Shown: in pieces, positions 54,601-63,156 of the stretch
How positions within the stretch are numbered: position 1 is the stretch's first letter
How the letters are laid out: every line of letters starts with the position of its first letter
DNA from: Gonatopus flavifemur
Lineage: Eukaryota; Arthropoda; Insecta; Hymenoptera; Dryinidae
Assembly (NCBI GenBank): GCA_018340375.1
Contig: JAFFJZ010000003.1
Span: 1,364,001 to 1,428,000, forward strand
DNA length: 64,000 nt
Direction of reading: 5' to 3'
The notes under the pieces: generated by a model
Told to the model about the DNA's origin: nothing
What the model saw: the letters and a program-made list of their open reading frames with translations, nothing else
Database searches by the model: none
Program-made: the position numbers and the translations under genes

Positions 54601-57600
54601 AGACAGCTGTTTGTATCCCTACCTTTTATTATTGGATTTCGTCCTTCTAAAAATGACCCTGGCTCCTCTTCTCTGACTCCCCTACTATCACCACCACCAC
54701 CACCACCACCACCACTACCATCACCGCCGTCATCGTTGCCATCGCGCCCAACCGTATTGGAACAAAAACTACCGCCGAAACTCATCGAGATGTCATTAAA
54801 CTTGATTTTTTCGTAACATAATTTTCCATCGTCCTTCGAAGGGACATCCGCGTTCGTCTTATCCTCCCATTTCATATTCGGCAACGCTCGTATCGTAAGT
54901 TCATTTTGTTCACATTTGTTAGCGGCTACCACCATGCAAGCGGGATTTTCCGAGTCCTAAAATCATATTGAATTATATAAAAATAAATAAATGTTATTAA
55001 TTAATGTTCGGAAAGATTTGTAGAGCACGTAAGTTACTCTTATCAATAATTTGAAATAGTCCTGTAACTTTGAATACAGCAATTCAATTATCAGACAAAA
55101 GTTGAAACTTGCGTCTGTCGCTGAAAATGTAATTCAATCTTTTCATGCTCGTGATTATTATGAAAGAATTTAAATGCTCAAAGTACTTATAATTTATTTT
55201 GAAATTCACGTGATATGTGCAAGTAGACGAAATTGTAGACGAAAAAATAAGTACGCAAATTTTACTCCTTTTAGATGCTCAAGATTTCTTGTAAGATAAT
55301 ACAGATGTTTATTGAAAAAGTAATGACAAAAGGACCAATTGAAGATTATATCTGTTAAAATTCCCAAAAGATATTTCAATTGCAAAAGGCTTTGAATACT
55401 GTTTTATAAATTTGCAAAATTCTCCAACTGATGATACAAATTTTGTTTGTTTATAGTATTTTTGTTAGATCCCTCTTTCAAGTTTTAAATTTCCAATACT
55501 CTTTTTTTTATAAAATTCATCTATGTATGTAAGGCAGTGAAACTTAAGTCTTGCTTTTTATTAAATTTAAGTATTTATATATCACATCATATCGCCGAAC
55601 GTCTTGTACTTTTTCAAATGGTACAGAAGAAAATCTATCCACACAAAATATAGAAATGAGATGATTTAGCGACAGAAAATCATTCGTCAGTTCCACAAAA
55701 ATTGAACAATTTTTGTGCTTGAAATTTTTTACTTTTGTCTTGCAACTTTCCTTTACAAATTTACGAAGGTTTTATTTGATCAATTTGTAAGTTGAATACT
55801 GGTAAAGATTACTAAAAACAATTTTACAACGAATATCTTGAGCAAAATGAGCGAAACGTCAATACCATTCCTTCTTCATCGGTAAATTATTTTAATATTA
55901 AGAGCCATGAAGTTCTTGGAGAAATGTGCGAAATTTTGATGTATACTTTCAGAACGACTAAGCAGTAAACACAAATTTTAGATCTGCAGTGATAAAGCAT
56001 GTTGCTAAATTTGAGCTTTGAATATCGAACATATCAATCTACAATTGTCAATCATTTTTACAACTTGTTTTCTGATGTTCAAGAGTATGTTTTGGGCTTT
56101 GAATTTATATCCAGATCGTCATCCCAGCAGTACGATACATTGTTGCATATTTAAAATTTGTGATCATTGCTTAGTTGTTCAAAAACTATGTAGCAAATTT
56201 TATCCACTTTCTGATGCTTCATGGCCCTTAATGCTGCATACTAATCAAAAAAGTTTAATCAATTTTATCCAGTCACTGTTGAATAAATTGAAATAAATTT
56301 AAAGATAAATGGCACATAGATAATAATTTTCTAAACTTACTCTATGTTCTTGATTGGAAGAGTGATAATTTGCATGTAAAAGATTAGCCACAGCATTTTT
56401 TTCACATTGACCATTATAATCATCTTTGAAACCAATTCCAGAATCGCTGTTGCTCGAATGTGCGGTCGATGTACTAACGTTACTCGGTTGAGGAGAAACT
56501 GCCTCCTGATGCCTTTTATTTTCATTATGAGAATTCGATTCGTTATCGTTAGCATTGGATATATACAATGTTTGTATGGCTCCTATCAAACCGTCGCAAC
56601 TCTCCGGGAATTCTTGACATACGTTGAGCATTAGCGTTTTCGTGCATGTAAATCCAAATATATTGCATGTACTGGAATGTACAGCATGATCGATTAATTT
56701 GTAGTAAATAGTGAAAACGTGACACGAGTTTGACACTATATCGTCTGTATCTTTGACAGACTTTGTTAAGATGCCAAAAAATTGTTTGTCCTGTTCGGAA
56801 AAAGAATTACAAAATATTATTCTGTGAGATGGATACTCCGCGATTACTTGATTCTCCAAATTGGTTAATTTTATATTTGCTACGTGAATAGTCAGAAGCA
56901 CCGTAGTTGGATTTCTTTTTTCAGCTTTCAGTCTCTTGATGCATTTCCTCAAAACCTAAAAAATTAAATACTGGGATTAGTATCGAGTCTGTCGAGCGTG
57001 TCAAAGGATCTCATGGTTTCTACGGTTACCGAACACTTTTATCCCACAAGCAAATAAAATCATATATATGTACCCAAAATTACCCTGAGATTTTATTATA
57101 CGTAGATGTCGGTGTTTGTAATTTATGATGTAATCGATGTAACAAAAAATATATTCCAATTTATTTCTGATATTTTATCAACCCAGTAAGAAATCTGAAG
57201 GAGAAAAAAATTAGAAAGAATAAGAACTCCTGTACTCTACAATTTGAATTTTGTACCAAAAGAATAAACATGTTTAGATTTTAATCCTGTATATGGAATT
57301 CAGTTGCTAATGCATGTCGAATTTTTACAGTGGAATTAAAGTATCGAATCGAGACTATCGATCATATTCATCCGTATCGTGAGAGTTTTATTTCGAATTT
57401 AACATTAGAAACATTAAAATGGAATCACAAATTTGATACGAGATTTCACTGTGGAATACAATGGAATGAAGAGAGATAAAATTTCTTTGAGATGAATTCT
57501 ACAATTCCAAACTCAAATTCAGTTTCTTAGATCTCAATTCTTCTCGGTAACCATAAACACTATGAGGAATCCTTGAAACGAAAACAATGCATTATCGTTT

Positions 57601-58244
57601 ACCTGCATCATCGACGATGGATGTAATTGATTAGGAATGTCTATGGTACCCAGATACCCTACTACGGTGCGATGCACAATTTTCTCTGAATCTCTCTTGT
57701 AGGAGGCAGGTGGAGGTGGCGGAGGGAGCGGGCTAGTCATATTCCAACGATGCTGCAATCCAGAGTAGCCACACTGAACTTTATTAGGGGGTAGTATTCT
57801 CCCAACCGTGTCAAACATGACTCCACTTTGTAAATCTCGCACAACTTTTGCAACTCTGCATTGATGCGAAGGACTATTGGAATTGATCCCTCGTGGTTTG
57901 TGAGCGTATTTTGGTTTGGATCTGATCGTAGCGATTCCGTCCTCGTCCGAGGAATCGGAATAATAGTTTTCAGCTATTTGGAGTCTCAAAACTCCCCTGG
58001 AATGTCCTATCAACTGTACTACATCGTCGTGAGGCAATTTACTAACATTATATCCATTGACAGCTATTAAATAATCCCCAGCCCTTAGACCAGCGCTATC
58101 CGCTGGACTACCTTGCACTATGCAACTCAATATGCAAGGTTGTTGTCCTGAAATTGTGAAACCAAAACCTTTTGAACCACGTAACAATTCCACTGCTCTA
58201 ACACCGTAATTCACTCTCTTTTTTTTCCGTCTGTTGTGGTACAT
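39122..58244 (-). CDS. loco: Loco / RGS12-type regulator of G-protein signalling, complete 14-exon gene
   Basis: Accelerates GTP hydrolysis by Galpha-i/o through its RGS domain and holds GDP-bound Galpha through its GoLoco motif; the fly orthologue Loco acts in glia and in asymmetric division (known for the family). Coding exons join as 57603-58244, 56341-56955, 54222-54956, 43975-44085, 43231-43455, 42909-43129, 42636-42828, 41701-41910, 40812-41088, 40608-40741, 40450-40533, 40027-40171, 39771-39862, 39122-39628. The frame stays open throughout: 4,191 bases, 1,396 residues plus TAA, close to human RGS12. Domains: PDZ about 16-92, PTB about 192-345, RGS about 683-806, RBD1 about 935-1003, RBD2 about 1007-1072, GoLoco about 1198-1220, proline-rich tail about 1350-1358. 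The start is the first ATG after an in-frame TAA 12 bases upstream, with A at -3. Contact residues known from RGS4 are kept (E711, N712, N752, L784, D788, R792). 5' UTR exons and alternative starts cannot be excluded. Confidence 0.95.
39771..39862 (-). CDS. loco: loco exon 13: GoLoco motif
   Basis: Completes D1198 and encodes to K1228 (acceptor TTTGCAG|AT, donor AAG|GTAAAG). LKRAQRARLEDQRGTEI holds the Asp-Gln-Arg triad (1213-1215) whose Arg reaches the nucleotide pocket of GDP-bound Galpha-i and blocks GDP release (known mechanism). Confidence 0.93.
40027..40171 (-). CDS. loco: loco exon 12: linker leading into GoLoco
   Basis: Residues 1150-1197 plus one base (acceptor TTTTCAG|AGT, donor GATG|GTGAGT, phase 1). 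Serine/threonine-rich, ending PPLIAKWRNGVKLQLPGRF. The Gly of this donor codon becomes Asp 1198 after splicing. Confidence 0.9.
40450..40533 (-). CDS. loco: loco exon 11: short linker exon
   Basis: Residues 1122-1149, 84 bases, phase 0 at both ends (acceptor GTTACAG|TCT, donor AAG|GTATTT). Being symmetrical, it could be skipped without shifting frame. It is serine-rich and then basic (ends HGKKK). Confidence 0.85.
40608..40741 (-). CDS. loco: loco exon 10: RBD-GoLoco linker
   Basis: Completes D1077 and encodes through 1121 (acceptor ATCCAG|AC, donor AAA|GTATGT). HPEDIPHQPTLDEITNKVF is acidic and probably helical. It is not a GoLoco motif because it lacks Asp-Gln-Arg. Confidence 0.9.
40812..41088 (-). 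CDS. loco: loco exon 9: second Ras-binding domain (RBD2)
   Basis: Residues 985-1076 plus one base (acceptor TTTTCAG|ATG, donor AAAG|GTAATT, phase 1). VLKVDLPSRRVITVIAHKG and SLREVLRPLLKKYGF show the RBD pattern again. Tandem RBDs are the hallmark of RGS12, RGS14 and Loco. Confidence 0.94.
41701..41910 (-). CDS. loco: loco exon 8: first Ras-binding domain (RBD1)
   Basis: Residues 915-984, phase 0 (acceptor TATATAG|TCT, donor GAG|GTTAGT). LCRVILPDGSTTVV and SIKDVVTRLFDKR have the ubiquitin-like beta-hairpin and helix pattern of a Raf-type RBD. In RGS12/14 these modules bind small GTPases such as Ras/Rap and Raf kinases (family knowledge). Confidence 0.93.
42636..42828 (-). CDS. loco: loco exon 7: linker between RGS and first RBD
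   Basis: Completes R850 and encodes 851-914 (acceptor TTTCAAG|ATC, donor CAT|GTAAGT). The sequence is SKSKDRGESEYNKT followed by an Asn/Ser-rich stretch and ASWDLALRQSF. It is unseen in single-frame translation of the preceding exon because the 80-base intron shifts frame. Confidence 0.92.
42909..43129 (-). CDS. loco: loco exon 6: end of RGS domain and basic linker
   Basis: Residues 777-849 plus two bases of R850. FDSYPRFLRSDLYRHCLES completes the RGS fold with L784, D788 and R792 in the places of RGS4 Leu159, Asp163 and Arg167. A linker with KSILPWHRKNR follows. The donor is CG|GTACGT, phase 2, and this choice is confirmed because exon 7 then continues in frame. Confidence 0.95.
43231..43455 (-). 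CDS. loco: loco exon 5: RGS domain core
   Basis: Residues 702-776, phase 0 (acceptor TTTCAG|GAA, donor CAG|GTAAAC). Starts EFLKKEFSHENIYFWAACE, the most recognisable RGS signature. E711-N712 and N752 match the Galpha switch-contacting Glu-Asn pair and Asn of RGS4, so GAP activity is expected. Confidence 0.97.
43975..44085 (-). CDS. loco: loco exon 4: start of RGS domain
   Basis: Residues 665-701, phase 0 (acceptor TTACAG|CAT, donor GCG|GTGAGT). WATGFEKLLEDNKGLLTFA is the first helix region of the RGS fold. It lies about 10.1 kb from exon 3; an isoform started inside that intron would begin near this exon. Confidence 0.95.
44244..44472. repeat. Foldback element in loco intron 3
   Basis: GTTATAACTTTTGAACAATT at the left pairs with the right-hand GGTTCAAAAGTTATAGC. 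GGCATTAAATTCTC pairs with GAGAATTTAATGCC. Arms are about 95 bases. A short non-autonomous element. Confidence 0.75.
46258..46364. repeat. 20-bp AT-rich direct repeat, 87 bp apart
   Basis: TATATAAATTATATACAATT occurs at 46258-46277 and exactly again at 46345-46364. Confidence 0.85.
47000..47053. repeat. GAT and ATT trinucleotide microsatellites
   Basis: About 26 bases of GAT repeat abutting about 28 bases of ATT repeat, with a second short GAT run near 47,060. On the minus strand it reads as serine and asparagine runs. Confidence 0.9.
47535..47553. repeat. GA microsatellite
   Basis: About 19 bases of GA repeat followed by an A run. Confidence 0.85.
50076..50506. repeat. MITE with long TIRs, 431 bp, in loco intron 3
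   Basis: Terminal arms of roughly 115 bases. ACTCGCGCAACGTACTTCAT at the left matches the reverse complement of ATGAAGGACGATGCGCGAGT at the right. CATAGACATATTCTTCAGCC and GAGGCTTAGTTTTTGAGAT are shared almost exactly. A related fragment lies at 59,114-59,165. Confidence 0.85.
50902..51109. repeat. MITE with TACACTG termini, 208 bp
   Basis: Begins TACACTGAGAAAAATTTATA and ends ATGAATTTTTTTCCAGTGTA. The inner CTTAGGAATAGAG pairs with CTCCATTCCTAAG. TA at both ends fits a TA target duplication of the Tc1/mariner kind. A diverged relative lies near 26,515-26,610. Confidence 0.8.
53299..53321. repeat. Perfect 10-bp stem hairpin
   Basis: CTCTCTATAC, a three-base spacer, then GTATAGAGAG. Confidence 0.85.
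54222..54956 (-). CDS. loco: loco exon 3: low-complexity linker between PTB and RGS
   Basis: Residues 420-664, phase 0 (acceptor TTTTAG|GAC, donor CTG|GTAAGA). No folded domain is visible. It contains an eight-glycine run (about 501-508) coded by a GGT repeat, a short glutamine run (HQQQQG), and many Ser/Thr residues. The glycine run comes from a trinucleotide repeat and is a likely site of length polymorphism. The last residues include SRPWVSLQEIRNVEDL, probably a short conserved segment. Confidence 0.9.
56341..56955 (-). CDS. loco: loco exon 2: PTB (phosphotyrosine-binding) domain
   Basis: Residues 215-419, phase 0 at both ends (acceptor TTTTTTAG|GTT, donor AGA|GTAAGT). Carries most of the PTB domain, including PTTVLLTIHVANIKL and CHVFTIYYKLIDHA, then a Ser/Asn-rich linker containing SNSDSGIGF. 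RGS12 is the RGS protein known to combine PDZ and PTB modules, so this exon separates the gene from RGS14. Confidence 0.93.
57603..58244 (-). CDS. loco: loco exon 1: PDZ domain and start of PTB
   Basis: Encodes residues 1-214. A basic N-terminus (NRRKKKR) is followed by a PDZ domain with the carboxylate-binding loop GFGF at residues 26-29 and SPADSAGLRAGD in the middle. A serine/aspartate stretch and a six-proline run (about 175-180) follow. The exon closes with VGYLGTIDIP, which begins the PTB fold, so the PTB domain is split by intron 1. Donor is CAG|GTAAAC, phase 0. Confidence 0.95.
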
Positions 58245-58895
58245 TCTTGATCGTTATTTTACAATTTTTCAACACATAATATCAAGATCTTTAATCAATT
58301 TGTTCCTGGATCATCATAACACAGGGTCACCGCATCAGTTAAACCAACGTGAGGTAAAGTTATAGCACTAGATGGTTGTTGAAAAATAAATTCATATTTT
58401 CATTCGCACTCGTTCCCACGAAGTCTTTCGTACACATTTCAAACAAACATTGAGATTATCACAATTTAGCGGCCGTACTTTCAAACTTTTGTGTCGATGA
58501 GACATTAAACATTTAGAAAATTGGTGCAACAGCTGATTTGTTTGAGTAGTTAATAAATGAATATTATCATTACAGGTGATAGGAGGTTGAACGCCCTAAA
58601 ATTTCAAGTTACATTCTTTAACCTCACTTTTCAGCTTGCATACTTTCTTATCTTTTTTTTTGTTTCATTGAACTCGATACATACTGGAATGAACGCGGTG
58701 ATAGAATGTCATGAGACCGAATTTCCATAAGTCCGAGATTGTACAGTCCCTTTTCAAGCTTATACCGAATTCTCAAATCTATCTTTTGTTTGTATCTTTG
58801 TTCATCATATCACGATAAACAAGGAAAAACAATGACGCCTTTCATAGAAATTTAGCTTGAGCTAAAAAAATTTGGGACTATGCAACTTCGGGGGT

Positions 58896-58994
58896 GGTAG
58901 GGCCCGAATGTCCCGAAATGCACTGATTGGTCAATTTCTAGTAGGTTACTAAGAATTGCTCAATCAGCGAATTTCGAAGCATCGGGGCCCTACC
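58896..58994. repeat. Foldback element upstream of loco
   Basis: GGTAGGGCCCGAATG pairs with CATCGGGGCCCTACC, and ACTGATTGGTCAATTTCTAG pairs with AAGAATTGCTCAATCAGC. 99 bases with almost no loop, about 650 bases before the loco ATG. Confidence 0.8.
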
Positions 58995-59113
58995 CAGTCG
59001 GGCTTCTCGCATACTATCACAGATCTTTGCAAAAACATCTAATTATTCTATCATTGTTCTTTTCGAAACGGTAATAATTCCAACATGCTGAATTCTGAAT
59101 GATTTGGATTTGA

Positions 59114-59165
59114 GATAAAAAATCTAAAAATGCTGAGATCTCAAAAACTAAGCCTCCAATAGAAT
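59114..59165. repeat. Fragment of the 50.1 kb MITE family
   Basis: AAAAAATCTAAAAATGCT followed by ATCTCAAAAACTAAGCCTC matches the right arm of the element at 50,076-50,506 with few changes. Confidence 0.7.
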
Positions 59166-59254
59166 TTCTCCAATTGGCATACGCAAAAAACAAGAAACCG
59201 AAAGAAGTTACGAAGAAGGTACGAAAAACAAGAATTCAATTCTTTTTCGTACAT

Positions 59255-59260
59255 TTTATT
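59255..59260 (-). terminator. Candidate AHSA1 poly(A) signal
   Basis: AATAAA on the minus strand about 280 bases after the AHSA1 TGA, followed by T-rich sequence. A variant ATTAAA lies earlier at 59337-59342. A 3' UTR of 200-300 bases is implied. Confidence 0.5.
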
Positions 59261-59537
59261 TCATGTCATACATATTTAGATACAGAGATTTACAACTTAA
59301 GAAAAGGTAAAAGGTTGTTGCGACATAAGTTAGTCATTTAATGCGGTAAGAAACGTTTTCGTATTCAAGAAAACCAAGTTCATTACACATAAATTAAAGT
59401 GTGACAATTTTTTGTTCATCCTCCTAATACATCGGTTGCAATACAACTCTGGCAGAATGCATCAATATGCAAGGCATCAGCGTGCACTTCACGATCATTT
59501 CACTGATTGATAAATATGCAACTAAATATAATTCCGA

Positions 59538-59622
59538 TCACATGAAATAACCAAAACCGAAAGTTCGCTTGATAGCGTCCCAATAATACCTTTCCCAATT
59601 TTCCTTAGTGGAGTCTTCCTCG
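59538..59622 (-). CDS. AHSA1: AHSA1 exon 8 and stop
   Basis: Residues 314-341 then TGA. NWERYYWDAIKRTFGFGYF matches the conserved Aha1 C-terminus (WQRYYFEGIKQTFGYG in human). Acceptor TTTATAG|CGA; AG from exon 7 plus C makes Ser314. Confidence 0.95.
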
Positions 59623-62600
59623 CTATAAATTATAAGTATTATAAATTTTTAAATGAAAATACATAAAACAAATGAAACAATAATCCATTTTTCAATGTAC
59701 GATTCTTACCTCGTTGGGACTAAAGTTTGTGTTAAATTGACTTCGGTGTGATCATTTCTTTCCGAAATGTCGATAGTTACTTCACTAAAATGACCCGCCG
59801 GCCACTGTTTGCAGCGCCATTTTTGGACTATCTTAGTTGGCGACACCTCTAAAAATTCTCCATAAATATTCCCACCGAATAATTCAAATTTGCCGCCTTT
59901 CGTCGGTTCCAGTTTGACGGGGCCTTTCGTGAAAGCTTGTACCATCTGAGAAATAAAATTTCATTCGATCAAGAAAAAATGTTTATATTCCATTTCATGA
60001 ATTTTTCAGGCATAAAGAGGACTGTTCCAGAATTCTTCCAGAACTCTTCAAGAACTCAAACGAATCATTTTTGCTGTCTAGGTCCGTTATCTATTTTTCC
60101 TACTCTTGGCTAATGTTTTTAAAATACTGTCACCTTCCGAAAGAATGATACAGCTCGTTTGAGATTAAAAATTGATTGATCGCAGAAAAATATTTCAATT
60201 AAATTTTGTCACATTGGAAAAAATTGCCATGAATTCTTGAAACCTTGAGAGTTGACATTTTCTTCAAATAGAGTCGGATGTAACTCCATTAATTTCAATA
60301 AATTATTTGATTTTTTTCGAATTCAAACTCATTGTCCATTAAAGATTTCAGAAACTTGAGAATTAAATGATATTGCAAATTCATGTCCTTCATGTAAGAT
60401 TCATTGTTTCTAAGTATCGAAAATTCAAATCAATTTAGAAAAAATTGCACGTCATTGCTACTCATTGCACGTCAAAATGTCTTATAGATTCAATTATAAT
60501 ACATGCAAACGAATCGCATTCATGAAAGTACCTCAGGAATAGTGAAGACTCTAAAAAACTCTTCCGCTCTACACTGGAATTTCTGCTGCTGTTTGATCGT
60601 GGTGGTAGAAATTGGACATCCTACTAATTTATTGTTGTTGCTGGTTTGTTGTGGAGTTGCGTTATTCATTTGCATCTATAAAAATTATGTTCGATATGAT
60701 TTTAAAGCCAGATTTTTATGAATCTATAAAGTCTCGCAATAATTATCTACATACTTTTTCATTGAATCCTGTCGTAATTTTTGCAAGATTATCTTTGACG
60801 TTACTATCCTTTTTGGGAAGTATCATTCCTACTGTGAACTCTAAGAACAGAACAAGAGGTTAGCACACAAATTTAGATAAAACATCATTCAAAATTAACT
60901 CACCTTCCTTTAACGACGATACATATTTTGCCAACTTCACTCTAATGGAATCTTTTCCCTTTGTATGCAAAAAATGTTTTATTTTCTCTCCTTCGGATGT
61001 ACTATCTTGTAACGTGAACTCGATCTATAAATTAATTTAAACATGTAAGAATGTTGAAAATTCATTCAAGAAATAAGGAAATTTTGTGTTCAAGCTTTAC
61101 AAGTGGATCTTAGAGCGTGTACAGGATTAGCGTAACCCTGCTGTTATTCGACATATGTGACAATTTGGAAATAATGTGAATCAAAAATCAATGGATACGA
61201 TCCATCTATCGAGCAAAAATTATGCAGGGTCACACTGATTTTTGTACGTATAAATACATTGTATGAAGAATATCTAAATAAAAATAAGAAAATAAGAAAT
61301 TATTTGTAAAATTCACTTACATCTATTTCTGAAATTTCGTTTTCTTCGGATAGATTAGGTATATTGATTTTACCCTGTACTTTATTTTTGTGCTTATCAT
61401 AGGATTTCCATTTAAGAACAATATCCCACTCATAGAAAAAAATGAGTTTCCCTTTTCTATTATTCGCTACAGCCTCCCCCTCACATTTTTCTACCTCCGT
61501 TACGACGCATGAGACTGAAATGCAAATGAAAGCAAAATGTGAAATCTTATTGAGGTTTAAATGAGTGGTATATCAATGGAAATTTATCAAGAATTATTTT
61601 GTATACCTCCATCTCCTTCGATTTTCATATCTGTGAAAAGTTCTTTGATTTTGTCTTGTGACCATGCACAAGCATTTTTCTCCGTCCTGTAAACAAATTA
61701 AATGTTAAATGATTAGAAGATTACGTGTATGTTCTTTTTCAATAATATCTTAAACCTTGAGACGTTAACAACTAAGTAATTGGAATCAATAGTTATAGCC
61801 TATTAAATTACAGCATACAACTTCTCATTTTTTGTTTCCATTTGTCACTTCTTCGATCTTATGATCTTAAAATACACTCGATTAGGAATAATTTAATACT
61901 CCTCTGCTTGTAACATATATTACTGTACTCGATATAACTCCTGAATTGTACAAATTTTTTCAAATGAGTTCCTTATTATTCCCGTTTCAATGGTCACATC
62001 AATTCGGATATGTTGTTTCATTAGAAACAGCATACAGATTTGTGTTTGGTCTATATAACTATATAAAATCAGAAGATATGTCTCAAACTTAATAACGCAT
62101 ACCAACCTATAAGTTCTTTCATCTTTTCCTCAATTCAAAGAATTAGAATTAATGATAATAATTCAATTCCTCCATGTAAAATTAGTGAAAAATGCTTGAA
62201 GGTAATCCAAATACATATATTAGAACCTGTCTTTATGAATATATTCCAAACATTTTAAACAAAAGGAATACTTTATACTACACATTCGCTTTAATCTCTT
62301 TTTTTTTCCAGAAATATTGTTATAAGGATGCTGATTATATTGTTTGTAAAATTTCATTGAAAACTGATGGAATATACTATTTTTGAATACCATTTCTGAT
62401 ACAAATGAAATTTTTATATGATTACGGCATATTCGAATGATTTCTCTAAATTTCAGTGCTCGACGGGTCATCCTACTGTTCCCGTGTTGAAAACTGTATT
62501 TAAAAGACTTGTCAAGAATTCACATAAACTATCGCGTTGTTTTATTCAAGTCGATAAGACAATTTCTGGTAAACAATTTATATTATTCGACGATATAAAA

Positions 62601-63156
62601 TTCAAGGATATGAAACTGATTCTTAGAGACCTTACATAATTATATTGAACTCATTTACATATTCAAAATATCAACCCACATCACGGTTGAATAAACTCGA
62701 ATAAAGAAACTGAGGTAGTACTCGAATGGGGAAGATATTGTTGATGCTGTTGAAGTTTGAATCATATTATGATTTTTCAATATCGTTTCCAACGATTCAT
62801 TCCAACTCAAAACATGAAATTGGTGACAAGAGTGTAGAACGACACCCCATATTCTCTTATTCTTGAAAAACATTTTATTTCAATAAACAATTCAAATTTC
62901 AACAACTCGGTAGATGCAGGAATGCACACTGACTTAGTTTTCGATCTAATGTATCTCGTTACTGAGGTCTCACGACAGATGAACAAAACAAACTTGAATT
63001 TTTCAGAAACCTACATAAATATTTTCAGAAGATAACATTTATCCCATAGATTACAATAGTTCTCACAACAGCTTACCAATGCCAATTATTGACATTCGTA
63101 GCATCTGGTCTTTCTTCTACAATCCATCGAGGATCGCCTTCACCCCATTTAGCCAT
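59538..63156 (-). CDS. AHSA1: Activator of Hsp90 ATPase (Aha1), complete 8-exon gene
   Basis: Cytosolic co-chaperone that binds the Hsp90 middle and N-terminal domains and speeds ATP hydrolysis. Exons join as 63077-63156, 61607-61686, 61321-61514, 60904-61024, 60755-60840, 60532-60675, 59710-59945, 59538-59622. They give 1,026 bases, 341 residues plus TGA, against 338 in human AHSA1. The N-terminus MAKWGEGDPRWIVEERPDAT is near-identical to animal Aha1, and the conserved NVNNWHW (residues 21-27) is intact. The N-terminal Hsp90-binding domain runs to about residue 165. A Gln/Asn-rich linker (about 188-210) leads to the SRPBCC-type C-terminal domain, about 212-335 (VQAFTKGPVKLEPTKGGKF, QKWRCKQWPAGHFSEVTI, WERYYWDAIKRTFGFGYF). 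All borders are GT-AG and phases agree. Confidence 0.97.
59710..59945 (-). CDS. AHSA1: AHSA1 exon 7: C-terminal domain core
   Basis: Residues 236-313 plus two bases. GGKFELFGGNIYGEFLEV and KWRCKQWPAGHF align with the human C-terminal domain (GGKFHMVDGNVSGEF, KWRFKSWPEGHF). Acceptor TTCTCAG|ATG, donor ACGAG|GTAAGA, phase 2. Confidence 0.96.
60532..60675 (-). CDS. AHSA1: AHSA1 exon 6: linker and start of C-terminal domain
   Basis: Residues 188-235. A Gln/Asn-rich linker (MQMNNATPQQTSNNNK) is followed by TTIKQQQKFQCRAEEFFRVF, the first strand and helix of the SRPBCC-type domain. Acceptor TTTATAG|ATG, donor GAG|GTACTT. Confidence 0.92.
60755..60840 (-). CDS. AHSA1: AHSA1 exon 5
   Basis: Residues 159-187. 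EFTVGMILPKKD closes the N-terminal domain (human has EFTQGMILP). Acceptor TTCTTAG|AG, donor AAA|GTATGT, phase 0. Confidence 0.93.
60904..61024 (-). CDS. AHSA1: AHSA1 exon 4
   Basis: Residues 119-158 plus one base. Contains IEFTLQDS and a basic helix ending KLAKYVSSLKE. Acceptor TTTATAG|ATC, donor GAAG|GTGAGT, phase 1. Confidence 0.93.
61321..61514 (-). CDS. AHSA1: AHSA1 exon 3
   Basis: Residues 54-118. RKGKLIFFYEWDIVLKW is the central strand region of the Aha1 N-terminal domain. Acceptor ATTTCAG|TC, donor GAT|GTAAGT, phase 0. Confidence 0.95.
61607..61686 (-). CDS. AHSA1: AHSA1 exon 2
   Basis: Completes W27 and encodes to about residue 53 (TEKNACAWSQDKIKELF, then DMKIEGDG). Acceptor TTTACAG|GAC, donor GGAG|GTATAC, phase 1. 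Preceded by a 1,390-base intron. Confidence 0.93.
61687..63076 (-). other. AHSA1: AHSA1 intron 1
   Basis: The 1,390-base first intron, AT-rich. Short ORFs on either strand (for example plus strand 62418-62639) show no recognisable domain. I see nothing else in it. Confidence 0.75.
63077..63156 (-). CDS. AHSA1: AHSA1 exon 1
   Basis: Residues 1-26 plus two bases of W27. Starts at the ATG of AGTCATGGCT with G at +4. Donor is TTG|GTAAGC, phase 2. Contains NVNNWHW, the motif needed for full Hsp90 stimulation. Confidence 0.96.

Larger units (their letters stand above)
58245..59537. other. AHSA1-loco intergenic spacer with loco upstream region
   Basis: About 1.3 kb. From the AHSA1 side it holds the AHSA1 3' UTR and poly(A) signals, a fragment related to the 50.1 kb repeat (about 59,114-59,165), and a foldback element (58,896-58,994). 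Sequence just before the loco ATG would carry its promoter or 5' UTR. No clear TATA box or further ORF is seen. Confidence 0.7.
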
